From: Bolinopsis microptera
Taxonomy: Eukaryota > Ctenophora > Tentaculata > Lobata > Bolinopsidae
Direction: 5' to 3'
NCBI RefSeq assembly: GCF_026151205.1
Contig: NC_087078.1
Coordinates: 15,331,118 to 15,395,117, forward strand
DNA length: 64,000 nucleotides
Shown: positions 26,840 to 37,680 of the stretch, piece after piece
How the letters are laid out: each line of letters begins with the position of its first letter
Position numbering within the stretch: position 1 is the stretch's first letter
Made by a program: the position numbers and the translations under genes
The notes under the pieces: generated by a model
What the model saw: the letters and a program-made list of their open reading frames with translations, nothing else
Told to the model about the DNA's origin: nothing
The model's database searches: none

Positions 26840-28276
26840 TTGTTGTTCATCTGTGATGAAACTTGCAATGTCAGTGCGCCCACGGTTTTTACTGCTCACC
26901 TGTCTCATGCTGTGAACAACACTTCATCTTATGCTAAACGATTTGGTCGCTTTCTATTTATCTGTAATGATTGTAGTACTGCTGAGGAGGAAAAGAGGGC
27001 TGCTACTACCGTAGATCGGGTAGGATTGTTAGATAATAAAATAGATGCCATAAATTTGGAGTTCAGGGAAGAGATGTCTGAACTTAAAACCTTGCTGAAG
27101 GAACAACTGTCCCAGAAACCTGAGAGAGCTCAAGAGCGATCCTCAGATCAGGTTGATTTTATGAAACAATTTGCTGAACAGTTTTCATCTTTAAAAGAAG
27201 ACCTCACGAAAAATATCAATGATGTTATTGACAATAAAGTAAACACTGTTGTAACAAAATCCGGTACTGATTCTCATAAAAAGGACGTTCTCTATTCCAG
27301 CTTGTTTACCGACTCAAACAGTTCCACACCATCTGCTCAACCACCACATGTTCCAATTGCTCCAACACGTACACAACCTTCATCACCCGAGATTCTAATT
27401 CTGTCCCCGAAAGAAGAACAATCGGTAAATGCTGCAACAATGACGAATGTGAAAAAATTTGCTACTGATAAATTAAAGAGCAGTCAAGTAGTATTTCTCA
27501 GATGTAATGAAAACAACAAGAAAGTTTCAATTGGCTTCCCTAATGCTGAAATTCGTGATAAGGCTACTTCACTTCTCAATGATGGAAATACCTTAGATTC
27601 GTATGGATATCAGTCTAAGAATGGCAACAAAATGCTGCCAAAAGTTACTATTTATGGTGTTTCTTCTGAAGTTCTTGACGATATAGACACTACAGCTGTA
27701 GGGAATGATGCCGATAAACTTAGGGATCTTGAAAAGAACCACTTAGTCGCCCAAATTGTGGAGAAAAACTCGTCCATCAAAGATTTGTATGAAGCAGGGC
27801 ACACTATCAGTATTGTCTATCTCAATAAGATAAAACGTTTGACCAACGATAAGCAGGAACGCACAGAGCTCACTATTGGAATCAAACTATCACCATCTGT
27901 CTATAGAGTCCTCTTTAACCAACAACAAGGATCTCTCTATTTAGGTAGTCGCAGATACAAAGTAACTGATCGCTTCTACATCAAACAGTGTTATCATTGT
28001 CAAATGATTGGACACACTTCTGTTGACTGTAATGAAGTCAAAACAAATAAACATCCTACCTGCATGTACTGTATGGGAAGTCACCGGTCTTCAGCATGCC
28101 AATTTAAGCAGAAGAAGGACAAACATGCCTGTGCTCGATGTCTGGCTTCAACACACACTAATGATGCCGAGAATTCAAGAACACATAATGCGGCAGCTTA
28201 CGATTGTCCTGTGTTGGTAAGAGAAACTAAACGTATTGCTGCTAACACTGACTTTATTTCAAAAAACGTAATGTGA
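26840..28276 (+). CDS. LINE-A ORF1, zinc-knuckle nucleic-acid-binding protein
   Basis: This frame is open from 26807 to the TGA at 28274-28276. The first ATG in it lies some 80 codons in (MSELKTLLKEQ), yet the sequence before it already looks like protein (FICNDCSTAEEEKR resembles the end of a zinc finger). So the true start probably lay upstream and was lost, or this copy is 5'-truncated. A coiled-coil-like stretch (residues about 70-140) follows. A hydrophilic linker and a conserved middle come next. Near the C-terminus is a CCHC knuckle, CYHCQMIGHTSVDC (about residue 383), then CMYCMGSHRSSAC and a further Cys/His cluster. ORF1 proteins of this kind coat element RNA in the RNP. It ends in ISKNVM, over the slippery heptamer that links it to ORF2. 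Confidence 0.88.
   Translation: MLFICDETCNVSAPTVFTAHLSHAVNNTSSYAKRFGRFLFICNDCSTAEEEKRAATTVDRVGLLDNKIDAINLEFREEMSELKTLLKEQLSQKPERAQERSSDQVDFMKQFAEQFSSLKEDLTKNINDVIDNKVNTVVTKSGTDSHKKDVLYSSLFTDSNSSTPSAQPPHVPIAPTRTQPSSPEILILSPKEEQSVNAATMTNVKKFATDKLKSSQVVFLRCNENNKKVSIGFPNAEIRDKATSLLNDGNTLDSYGYQSKNGNKMLPKVTIYGVSSEVLDDIDTTAVGNDADKLRDLEKNHLVAQIVEKNSSIKDLYEAGHTISIVYLNKIKRLTNDKQERTELTIGIKLSPSVYRVLFNQQQGSLYLGSRRYKVTDRFYIKQCYHCQMIGHTSVDCNEVKTNKHPTCMYCMGSHRSSACQFKQKKDKHACARCLASTHTNDAENSRTHNAAAYDCPVLVRETKRIAANTDFISKNVM
28261..28267 (+). other. Candidate -1 ribosomal frameshift site (A AAA AAC)
   Basis: In the ORF1 frame the codons read TCA AAA AAC, giving the canonical heptamer A AAA AAC. The ORF1 stop lies 7 bases later (28274). 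A -1 slip puts the ribosome on CGT AAT GTG AAA, exactly the ORF2 frame, which is open from 28252 and has no ATG before the endonuclease domain. I see no strong stem just downstream. The weak hairpin near 28313-28332 is probably too far away. Confidence 0.72.
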
Positions 28277-31224
28277 AATTAGGTGCTAATCGACAGAAAT
28301 CACAGCTTTCTATTGGTTGTTTCAACGCAAGGTCTCTATGCAACAAAACTTGTGGCGTACTAGAAATGCTTAAAGATAACTCGATTTCTATCTGTTGTAT
28401 CACGGAAACTTGGCTAAAAACTAATGATCGGGCAAAGTTTGCCGAAATCCGTGATTTTGGGTTCGATATTATCAGTGCCCCTCGAAGAGGTAGGGGAGGT
28501 GGTGTTGGTTTTCTCTTCAACCCCAAAATGATATCGCCTGTACGCAATGATGTTACTAAATATTCATCTTTTGAAGTACTTGAATGTGTCATTAAAACTG
28601 CTGGTGAGATTATCAGGCTATGTGTAGTTTATCGCAGCACTCAGGCCAAAGCGAAATATGATGAAACAAAAATATCTAAGTTTATGGATGACTTTGATGG
28701 ATACCTGGACAATCTTCTGCTTAAAACTGGATCTCCAATTATTTGTGGTGACTTTAATTTCCATGTTGAAGACATATACAATAATGCTGCCCAGAACTTT
28801 ATTGCTCTTTGTGAGAGCAAAGGCTTCCTTCAGCATGTCGACTCTCCTACTCACATCTCCGGCGGGACACTGGACTTGTTATTTACTCTAGGCTGTGTAA
28901 GTGACTCATTGTCTGTAACAGATATGATGGTAGAGACAAGCACTGGAACCAGCTCTGATCACTATCTATTAAGTTTTCAGGTCCCAGTCACATTCGATCT
29001 TCATAAAGCTCGTACATATGAAGAAAAAGATGTCAGAGAGCTAAGCAAAATTGACATCGATAAGTTCAGGGAAGATCTGTTTTGTTCAGAGCTTAACCTT
29101 TCTGAATATCAATCCTTAGACGAGGCTGTGAACCTTTATCAAAATGTCCTTGAACAGGTGCTAGACAAACATGCCCCACTTATTACGAAACGATTTACTG
29201 CTGAAAAGTCTGATTTTTGGGATAATAAATGTCAAATTGCTGTCAGAGAGAGGAGAAGGGCAAAACGAAAAGCCAAAAAGTATCCAGAGAATGATGAGTT
29301 TAAAACTACTCATTTTGAAAAATGTGTTGACGCAGAAATCACTATCAATCGAGCTAGGGATGGCTACTATGATAAACAGCTCAGTTCTTGCAAAGGAGAC
29401 TCGAAAGGGACCTATAAAGTCATAAATAAACTTTTAGATAAGGAATATGGCTCCAACAAATTGCCAAATGGTGAAGATATCGAAGTGGCTGCCAAACTCA
29501 AGACTTTCTTCGATCAAAAAGTAAAAACCATTTACTCTAATATTGAGAAGGAAATTCAAAACACTTCCCTAAACGGTCAAGGTACCAAGGACTCTACTTC
29601 GATAGATAATGCAAAGTGTAGACTTAATCAGTTTAAGGAAGTCTCATTATCAGATCTTGAAACCTTAATTAAGAGTCTTCCCAATAAATCAAGCGTACTC
29701 GATGTCATACCAATGTGGCTCTTCAAGAACTGCTTACCCGAGCTTCTCCCAATCATCCATTACATCGTGAATGAATCACTAAGAGTCGGAAAGTTTCCAT
29801 CTGCCCTAAAAGAAGCATCTATTAGGCCTGGACTCAAGAAACCTACCTTAGATGTTGATGAGCTGAAAAACTATCGACCGATTAGCAATCTAACTTATCT
29901 GTCCAAAATACTAGAAAAAGTAGTTCATTGCCAATTAAATGAATATGCTGATGTCAACAACCTGTTTTCCCCATATCAATCAGGCTATAGAAAATTCCAT
30001 AGTTGTGAAACTGCAGTTACCAAAATACATAATGATATTCTAATGATGATTGACAGCAAATCGAATGTTGTGCTTCTACTCTTAGATCTATCAGCTGCTT
30101 TCGACACCATAAACCATAACCTCCTTCTTACGAAACTCAAGAATGCGTATGGTATTACAGAACTAGCACTCAGCTGGTTACAATGTTACCTTAATAATCG
30201 CACATTCAAGGTTAAAGTAAAAAAAGCCACATCTTCTGAAGGCTATCTGGATATTGGTGTACCTCAAGGATCCATTTTAGGACCACTACTGTTCATATTG
30301 TATACCAGAGATCTTGAAGAAATTGTCACAAAATATGGTTTCTCGATACATTTGTATGCAGATGACACACAGGTGTACTTTACTTTTGATGTTCACAGTT
30401 CTAATCCTGATTTAACAGCTGTGAAAAATTGCTTTCTGGAGATAAAGCAATGGATGACAGTTAACTTCCTAAAACTGAATGATGAAAAAACAGAGTTCAT
30501 TGATATAGGTCCATATGTCAGCCCAATCCAGACAATGGATTTAGGAGACCTCTCAATCTGCCCTGTTAGCAAGGCCAAGAACCTGGGATTCCTTTTCGAT
30601 CACCAAATGAATCTGGACTCTCAAATAAATGCTGTCTCCAAAGTATGTTATTTGAATCAAAGGGACTTAGCAAGAATCGGTTCGAAGCTTTCCCATGACC
30701 TAAAAGTTCAGTTAGTTCACTCCAATATCCTCTGTTTCATAGACTACTGCAACTCAGTCTATTATGGTATAACAGAAAAGAATCTCCATAAGCTACAAAA
30801 GATACAGAACAATGCTGCTAGATTTATCTTTGGTCTTTACGGAAAAAAGATACGTGAACCTATCATGCCTTACCTCAAAAAGCTCCACTTTCTGCCTGTT
30901 CGGTTCAGAATTAAGTTCAAAATATCACTTCTGGTCTTCAAGTGTCTTAATAACATAGCCCCTCAGTACTTACAAGGACACGTCAATCTAAGGGAAGTAC
31001 GAAGACGAAGTTCCAGACTAGATGATGACTTTTATTTGTTGAAAGTTCCTCCTGCTCCTCATTTCAGACGAACAGATGCTGCATTTATGTTTTGTGGACC
31101 AAAAATTTGGAATGAACTACCCTACTCAGTGAGATCATTATCATCTGTAGAATGTTTTAAAAATGCCCTAAAGACGTTTTATTTCCAACTAGCTTTTGAT
31201 AATATTTCTAATATTTGTCCATAA
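28273..31224 (+). CDS. LINE-A ORF2, APE endonuclease and reverse transcriptase
   Basis: 983 codons from the GTG at 28273; the frame itself is open from 28252. Endonuclease: Glu in ITETWL (residue 45), GDFN (159-162) and SDH (228-230) are the catalytic landmarks. Reverse transcriptase: NYRPISNL (533-540), LLDLSAAFD (603-611), GVPQGS (662-667) and YADD (695-698) are all intact. The thumb and C-terminal part end in KTFYFQLAFDN. No RNase H domain is visible. The product nicks target DNA and primes cDNA synthesis there. There is no ATG before residue 32, which falls inside the endonuclease domain. Expression therefore probably needs the -1 frameshift from ORF1 or re-initiation. No frame breaks are seen, so the copy may be young. 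Confidence 0.93.
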   Translation: MKLGANRQKSQLSIGCFNARSLCNKTCGVLEMLKDNSISICCITETWLKTNDRAKFAEIRDFGFDIISAPRRGRGGGVGFLFNPKMISPVRNDVTKYSSFEVLECVIKTAGEIIRLCVVYRSTQAKAKYDETKISKFMDDFDGYLDNLLLKTGSPIICGDFNFHVEDIYNNAAQNFIALCESKGFLQHVDSPTHISGGTLDLLFTLGCVSDSLSVTDMMVETSTGTSSDHYLLSFQVPVTFDLHKARTYEEKDVRELSKIDIDKFREDLFCSELNLSEYQSLDEAVNLYQNVLEQVLDKHAPLITKRFTAEKSDFWDNKCQIAVRERRRAKRKAKKYPENDEFKTTHFEKCVDAEITINRARDGYYDKQLSSCKGDSKGTYKVINKLLDKEYGSNKLPNGEDIEVAAKLKTFFDQKVKTIYSNIEKEIQNTSLNGQGTKDSTSIDNAKCRLNQFKEVSLSDLETLIKSLPNKSSVLDVIPMWLFKNCLPELLPIIHYIVNESLRVGKFPSALKEASIRPGLKKPTLDVDELKNYRPISNLTYLSKILEKVVHCQLNEYADVNNLFSPYQSGYRKFHSCETAVTKIHNDILMMIDSKSNVVLLLLDLSAAFDTINHNLLLTKLKNAYGITELALSWLQCYLNNRTFKVKVKKATSSEGYLDIGVPQGSILGPLLFILYTRDLEEIVTKYGFSIHLYADDTQVYFTFDVHSSNPDLTAVKNCFLEIKQWMTVNFLKLNDEKTEFIDIGPYVSPIQTMDLGDLSICPVSKAKNLGFLFDHQMNLDSQINAVSKVCYLNQRDLARIGSKLSHDLKVQLVHSNILCFIDYCNSVYYGITEKNLHKLQKIQNNAARFIFGLYGKKIREPIMPYLKKLHFLPVRFRIKFKISLLVFKCLNNIAPQYLQGHVNLREVRRRSSRLDDDFYLLKVPPAPHFRRTDAAFMFCGPKIWNELPYSVRSLSSVECFKNALKTFYFQLAFDNISNICP

Positions 31225-31430
31225 TGTCTGAACTGATATGAAAGTGCATAATTTTGGTAACTTCATACAAATATTTGTTCATAAAATCTGAACTGTTTAA
31301 AAAGTCCATAATCTTGCTATTTCAACACTAAGTCTCGCTTGAATGACTTTAATGTACATCTTTGTTGGGTATATTTTAATGTCGAAGCGTGTAATAAATG
31401 TTAGAATTTATTTTATTATTTATTTATTCT

Positions 31431-31773
31431 TGGACCGAGAGGGGAGAGAAAGAGAAATCAGAGAATAACAGCAAAGCTCGTATAATATTTAAATAGAGTG
31501 AGATTTGTGTTGTCATTAAGGAAGGGCGTCCGGGTGAGTGAAGTTAGATTTTTAAGTCTTCAACGGAGAAAATAGCTAAAGAACTGAACAGAAAAGTAAT
31601 GAATTCCATTAATAAATTTCAAGCCTATCTGCTGGCTCTTAACTTCCTGGTTCTGGTAGTGATCATCTATTGTAAGGTATATCGTATGTAATAAAGGTTT
31701 AATAAATTATCATAACAATAATTTAATCAATACCATATATATTAAATATTTACACAATTTACCGAGTACATTT
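31431..31773. other. Short intergenic stretch with a possible signal-anchor exon
   Basis: On the + strand an ATG near 31600 opens MNSINKFQAYLLALNFLVLV, a typical single membrane anchor. It reaches a possible donor (gtaag|gtatat) at about 31675. A near-match in the same frame, VYLLGLKFLVLVVII, occurs at about 22399-22443 in the damaged block. This looks like the first exon of a type II membrane protein, but I see no following exon. Confidence 0.3.
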
Positions 31774-33105
31774 CTAAATACCCAGCTCTCGGAACATAGT
31801 GTCCACATCATGCACACCCTTGCTCTCGTACACCACAGTGAACACTTTCTTAGCAATGACGCGCTGCGCCACATGTACCCCGTCCTCGAGCGCTACAACA
31901 AACCGCCCCGCACTGCGCACCCCCGAGTCCTCCTGCGCATGGTGATACTCAACAACACTCTGATACCTGGTCTCACAATAAAACGCCCGGTTATCTCCAT
32001 ACTTGTAACCCAGCACCTTCGAATGGGTAAGGGTAATGGCCTGACATGGCAGGTGCTGTCTTATTTCAGTGCCGTGAGTGTCCAGCAAGTTCTCCAGGTC
32101 ACGTGAGGCTCGGATCACGTGATCTTTGTCGGGTTCTCCGAATATTCCGAGTAGCTGGGAAACTGACGTGTTGTTTTTACTGACCGTAAGTAAGTACCAG
32201 TCCTGTTTTTTCACTCTGAAGCTGTGTTTGTAGAGTTTATTAAACCAGATGATGTAACCTTGGGTGATAGTGAGAAGTTCTCTGAAGTATAAAGTCTGCA
32301 GGACAGTTGGCTGGAAGTGTGCTGGTAATGAACTGTACACAATATCAGGATACGACACAACCAGCAACCCTCCACAACTCACACAAACCTTATCATCCAT
32401 ATCCACCTTCACCTCGATTTCCAGGGCTGTATCTTGTAGATCACCTGATATCACCTGATCCCGGTGATTGAACGGCAGGGTGATCCACTCACTGACACCG
32501 GTGATCTCTAGAGCGGGTGCGATGTAAGAGTCCACAACTCTAGTAGTTTCAGCAGTTGAGTTTAACAGGGAGTTGTGGGAGTGAGGTATGAAGTAGGATA
32601 AGGTATCGTGGAGGTATGTCACACAGTGGGTCATGTCACTGCAGGAATCTGAGCTGAGAACGAATATACAGTCCGAGAAACTAGCAATACAACAGTGAAC
32701 TGGTCCTCCGTGAACTTGAAGTTTAACACGGTAAATATCAACCATACTATTTACACATTCCTTAGCATTATATTCACTTCTCTTAGATGAATCTGAATTT
32801 ACCGACTTCTTCGAGATACCATCACTTTTCTTCGACGAATCAGAATCCTTATCACTGTTACTGACCTCAACACCATCACTAGCAATGTCATCAGACAAGG
32901 ATATGATGGTAAGAAACAACCCCTTCATCTTTACAATCCACTCGCCAGCCTTGTGTCGAGGGAACACATAGAGAGGGGGGTCCCCTGAGTCTTTACTCAG
33001 CACCAGCAAACTGTTGTACTTGTAATCACCCTCACCAACGTTTGAACCGTCTAACCTCTTAGACAGGTCGGGCTTTATTCCCGCTGTTTTCCAGTAATGC
33101 TCCAT
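31774..33105 (-). CDS. Inturned-like protein (CPLANE/longin type), tentative
   Basis: A single exon of 443 residues starting at ATG 33105. The sequence looks like a longin-domain protein: a strand-like start (NSLLVLSKDS, PLYVFPRH), then EWIVKMKGLFLTI (residues 55-67), and a Ser/Lys-rich insert (83-117). A second domain follows with YRVKLQVHGGPVHCCIASF (125-143), and WITLP (207-211) precedes a block with CGGLLVVSYPD. GLFLTI, WITLP and the later LYFRELLTI region resemble Inturned, a CPLANE subunit that acts with Fuzzy on Rab proteins at the basal body. I judged this by eye. Human Inturned is about twice as long and has an N-terminal PDZ domain, which is absent here. So the gene may be a short homologue, may have missed upstream exons, or may belong to another longin family. 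The upstream region on this strand runs into GA repeats. Confidence 0.45.
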   Translation of the reverse strand: MEHYWKTAGIKPDLSKRLDGSNVGEGDYKYNSLLVLSKDSGDPPLYVFPRHKAGEWIVKMKGLFLTIISLSDDIASDGVEVSNSDKDSDSSKKSDGISKKSVNSDSSKRSEYNAKECVNSMVDIYRVKLQVHGGPVHCCIASFSDCIFVLSSDSCSDMTHCVTYLHDTLSYFIPHSHNSLLNSTAETTRVVDSYIAPALEITGVSEWITLPFNHRDQVISGDLQDTALEIEVKVDMDDKVCVSCGGLLVVSYPDIVYSSLPAHFQPTVLQTLYFRELLTITQGYIIWFNKLYKHSFRVKKQDWYLLTVSKNNTSVSQLLGIFGEPDKDHVIRASRDLENLLDTHGTEIRQHLPCQAITLTHSKVLGYKYGDNRAFYCETRYQSVVEYHHAQEDSGVRSAGRFVVALEDGVHVAQRVIAKKVFTVVYESKGVHDVDTMFRELGI

Positions 33106-36100
33106 GATAGTGGTATTTGGTATGTGCAGAGAGAGAGACAGAGAGAGAGAGAGAGGGATTGAGGAAGGAAGGATAGAGGTATTCTAGCTGTCACTTGGAG
33201 AGGTGGATCTGGTTATCACTTGGTATCTGGCTGAGTGACTGTCACTTGAACAGTTGAACCCTGCTAAACACTGATTTTGTTAGGTCAGCAAATAAGATCG
33301 AGAGTTAATTGGGCGCGCGTATTTTCTGCAGTTTTATAGTTTAGTTTTGTAATATCTCAGAACACCCAGCTTGATGTCTGATCTTGTTAAATGGTTGAAG
33401 TTTGCGACATTTAACCGTCGGACATTGGGATTGGTATAATTGTAATATCATGTTATATTAACCCTAAGAAAACGTAACATCTTGACAGTGTCTGATTGAA
33501 ATTAACGAGGTTTAAGAGGTTCAAGTTTTGAGTCCTGAACATTTATACTGATTAACAGATACTGCTAGGAAGTGAGGAGGAGATTTTGCAGAGTTAAGTA
33601 GTTTTATTGGACAGTCTTGAACGTTGATTTAAATTCCAAATTATATAATGCTAGGAGAAGCGGAAGAGATTATCTTGGGTTTAATAGTAGTTTTCGTGCA
33701 CTGACCAGATGCTGACGTTGATCTAATGCTACTTTAAAAACACTTTAATATAGTGTCTTCTCCTGCATCAGCCATCAACGTTCTGAGACAAAATAACCGG
33801 AGGTTTATTTATAACATCACATTAACGTCACGATTTAACAAACTCATGCGTGCCATCGTGCTCTTATTTAAATTATAACGTTGAAAATGGAGATTAGAAT
33901 GTATTTTTGGTGCCAAAATGTGGACTGTGCTATTAGAGTACCCGCGTAGTATATAACCGGTATTTTGTAAGTAACCACACACTGCAATTCCATTTCAGTT
34001 AACGTTGGAAGTTTACAGAGAATATAGTGATTTAGGTAAACGATCTTAATGCCCGATTACTTATTTCCGCTTTTGTTGAGAAAGACTATGAGATTTATCA
34101 ACAGTTTACAGTAAAGTTAGCAGATAAAGCACACTTAGTTTGCTGATGGTATACTCTAGCTTTCTACAGCAACATTGGACTGACATTGGTTATGTTATAA
34201 AACTGGAGGGAGAAATAATCGTAGCACGTGCACTATGTGATTTTAAATATTTCAAATAACTTGTGTGAGTTAAATACTGACAAATACCATCTATTTCTAT
34301 GAACATTCAATCATATTTTAATTACGTCTAATATCGTATCACCTATAACATTCCGCAGATATTCACTTCAAACCACGCACTTATTGAGAGAAAACTGTGT
34401 TGCATTATAGAAGGAAACGTGTTTAATTCGCACTCGGACAGTCGGACAAGCCAATGTCACATACGGAATGTGGGAGGCAGGAAATGGTCACATTCTACTA
34501 ATTTACGGAGATGTGACAAAGTAGTACACACGCACGTCATACACTGCCTCACAGCATCCAACCTGACTATTTACTTTACTTTGAAGTCTTATTGAGTACT
34601 TAATTAATTAATTAGTGCGCTGCATGACAGTGTGGCTTGACTTGTCAATTGTAAGCTCATGTTTCTGGTACACCCTGTATATATCATGCGCCTAACTTTG
34701 AAAGACCTTAAAAGCTACTCTAGTTAATTATAAAAGCTATTCTAGTTTAAATATTATAATATAATATTATATTATATTAATATTACAATATAATATGATA
34801 AAATAACATTATTACATTATTACAGTGTTATCACTGGTCACTTTTCAAATCGCAACCGACTATTAACCACGTGACAGCATAACCACCAACCACATTGCAA
34901 GGCAGCTGCCAGTCACTTACAATACCCGCCATATATAGTATATATACACGATATATGATATTATATCAGACATCATGCTGTACAGTTGCTATACAGATGT
35001 CAGGCAAAGTCAGCGAGCACTAGAGAGAGAGAGAGAGAGGGTAGTAGCGCACAGAGCCGAACGTTGCGTGACGTAAGAAAAGTCTTGCAAGCAGGTGTCT
35101 AATTAATAAATAACGTAACACGCTGGTCTCGTGACGGTGTCACGTGGGGTCATGTGACGTCACGTGGGGTCATGTGACGTCACAGCGCTGCTGTTACCCA
35201 CTCCCGCCGCGACATCCTCCGGGAGACAGCTTGTATTTTGTACATATAAATATATTTAATATATATATAGTAGAGTATATATTATACAAATACTGTGATA
35301 TACATACATCTTTAATATATTGATTTTCCTGGTTGTGCTAGTAGTAGCTATATAGACGGAGTGAAAGTGCATGCTCGAGATGTAAATATTGTGTCTAATA
35401 CACCAGTAATGGTAGCAGAGAGATGTACAGCTTGTTCTAATACAATGTCACGTGATATACAATGTAACATGTGTACTTATATATATATTATATAGGTCAC
35501 GTGACCCAATAATCTTTCTTTCTTGACGTCACCTTGACGGTAATGTTTTATCAGTGTCGTGGAATGTCATAACTGTGTGTGTGTGTGTATGTGTGGGTTG
35601 GGCGTAAAACGGAATGCTACAGTTAAATTCTTACAGAGGTTGTCGCACAGCTCGGTTAAAAGTGCGTCAAGAGACCCAAATATGGGCATAATTAGAGCTC
35701 ATATCTTGGAGTGGTCGATAAGATGATGGGATAGACAAGAACTTTATGAGTATTACATCTGTCAGGAGTTGGTTAAACTGTTCACAACTAAATATTTCGT
35801 ACGCTTCTTAGAAGGGAGTTTAATTTAAGGGCGATTGCTATCTGATTATAATATAATAATGGTAATAACAAGAACTTTTTATTTTATAAACAAGAACTTT
35901 TCATTTAATCTCTTTTTCATGGGAGACGTTATATCAATTGTCAGACTACGTTTGCGCTGATACAAAGTATCAACTGTGGGTGCTTAACATTACTTCTATG
36001 TCCTAGGAGAACGTACAGGTCAGAGCTCTTATGCTTTTGTAATGAATATTACTCGACGCTCTCGTTTAATAAGGGTGATTGCTAATGCCTAGGCCTATCC

Positions 36101-37630
36101 CGCATAATGGTTCCAAAACAACCAGAGCATAAAACTTATATTTGTAACCAAGTGGTACTGCAAGATGATGCAGTACACGTGACTGAAAAGTAACACGATT
36201 TCTACTTAAAAGTCCTTACATTGCCACATGCTATTTAAATTATAAACCAACTTATTTTGTACTGATACAAATTTACTACAAAAATGGGTAATTGCGGGTA
36301 CTAAAAGTGGTCTTTTAATTATATCTTAATCAATAGGTCGCGACTAAATTATTGACAGCCAGGTTGCATGGATCAGATGACAGTATTAGCCTTACAAGTA
36401 AGGCTTATACTATCAGGATTGGTAGGATTGTCTTGTGCATCATCATCCGCGCCATCATCACGCCAATCTTCTAGTCAAATAAACCCAACAGTTGACGAGA
36501 TGGATGTTACCCAATCTGGTGATTTGAAACTCTGACAAGATTCCCTGGCTTGACTATAATGGCGGGCAGGGGTGGTGTCTCGTACTACGGTTACTAAACC
36601 TTACTATAAAATGTAGAGCGATACAGATGGAGACTTTATAATTACATCCTAAGTATCTAGTCTGCAGTTGTATTTACATGATCTGATGTTGTAATTTGTT
36701 GCCGTAAAAATAACTCAACTGATTACTTGTTGTAATTCCGTGTGTTCCGGTTTATTTCATGTTGTTTTTGAGACATCTGTGCAGGAAATTCGAGCTAATT
36801 TGAGCTAACTTAACAGAAATTAGTCAAATAGAGGGAACTTAGAACTAGAAAACAAAAATTTTGCTTACTACGTCAATCACACTTATTAACTGCCATAAAG
36901 CGGTTATCTATCAGATACTGAATATAATTCACCAGTGATTATCATAATAATATGCTCATATATAGTGCTGCCAAGTACAGGAATAATAATAGGTGGGATT
37001 TAACTTAATGTTTAATATTTTGTACCAAGCACTGACTCCCTTCTGACGGTATTTTTACAGCTATTTTTTACTTCTTATCAGCTTTATAATATTAATGTGT
37101 CATATTTCCAAGAAGTTTGCAATCAGGTCATATTTGAATTCCACTGCCATTAAATAAACCATACTATATATAATTTCACAGCATCATGAGTGTGCTTTAA
37201 ACGGCTGAATGACCAAGTTATTCAGATATAATGAGTATGTACTAAATACGTCTTGAGGACACGTTATAGTGAATCAGTATAACACATGATACAAAGCATT
37301 CTCCATTTATCTCGGAATTTCGAATTGTAGGAATCTAGCTTACATGACAAACCATAGAGTTTTTACCAAAATTTTCGTAGACAAATCATTTTGACAAAAC
37401 TTAACACACTTACCGTCACGTGGTATATTACAATAACACATTGCGATGTCAAAAACACGTACACTTGAATATTAGAGAGGCTTTCTAAGGGAAAGCATGG
37501 ATATGAGACTTGAATGTGCCATAAAGAAACGAGTTTGATTCTATCGAGTCAAGATGCTAATCCTCACAATGGTCTGAGGATGGTGATGTATAAGGCATGA
37601 AGCTGCCTTTGTGTAGGGGCCGAGGCTGAC
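33106..37630. other. Long non-coding stretch upstream of the Inturned-like gene
   Basis: I see no credible coding region. Contents: a GA run (about 33129-33158), AT-rich palindromic sequence (about 34752-34800), another GA run (about 35022-35040), a doubled regulatory motif (35141-35182) and a GT run (about 35575-35590). The region is a good place for enhancers or a distant promoter. Confidence 0.45.
35141..35182. promoter_or_regulatory. Direct repeat carrying E-box and CRE sites
   Basis: A 20-base unit, cacgtggggtcatgtgacgt, is repeated exactly twice and followed by ca. This gives two E-boxes (CACGTG at 35141-35146 and 35161-35166) and two perfect palindromic CREs (TGACGTCA at 35155-35162 and 35175-35182). 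Surrounding DNA is richer in GC and CpG than the neighbourhood. CRE and E-box pairs are common in animal promoters. No transcription start can be assigned. Confidence 0.55.
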
Positions 37631-37680
37631 TGTGCTATATAGTGCTATATAGTGCTATATAGTGCTATATAGTGCTATAA
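37631..37680 (+). repeat. Minisatellite of a 10-base unit
   Basis: Five near-perfect copies of gtgctatata. It lies in non-coding DNA. Confidence 0.9.

Larger units (their letters stand above)
26807..31430 (+). mobile_element. LINE-A, near-complete non-LTR retrotransposon
   Basis: Contains ORF1 (zinc-knuckle protein), ORF2 (APE endonuclease plus reverse transcriptase) and a ~200-base 3' UTR. The UTR ends in an AT-rich tail of attta-type repeats (about 31408-31430). Both ORFs are open over their whole length. The ORF2 motifs (LLDLSAAFD, GVPQGSILGPLLF, YADD) and the two-ORF layout point to the Jockey/CR1/L2 group; the exact clade needs a tree. The 5' end is unclear because ORF1 opens directly after the (CT)n tract, and its N-terminus looks cut. 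Confidence 0.9.

Noticed and set aside
28254-28592. 112-residue frame antisense to the start of LINE-A ORF2
   Set aside because: Shadow of the endonuclease coding sequence.
37631-37680. CRISPR-like array
   Set aside because: A pure 10-base tandem repeat without spacers in animal DNA. No CRISPR array is expected or seen anywhere in the window.
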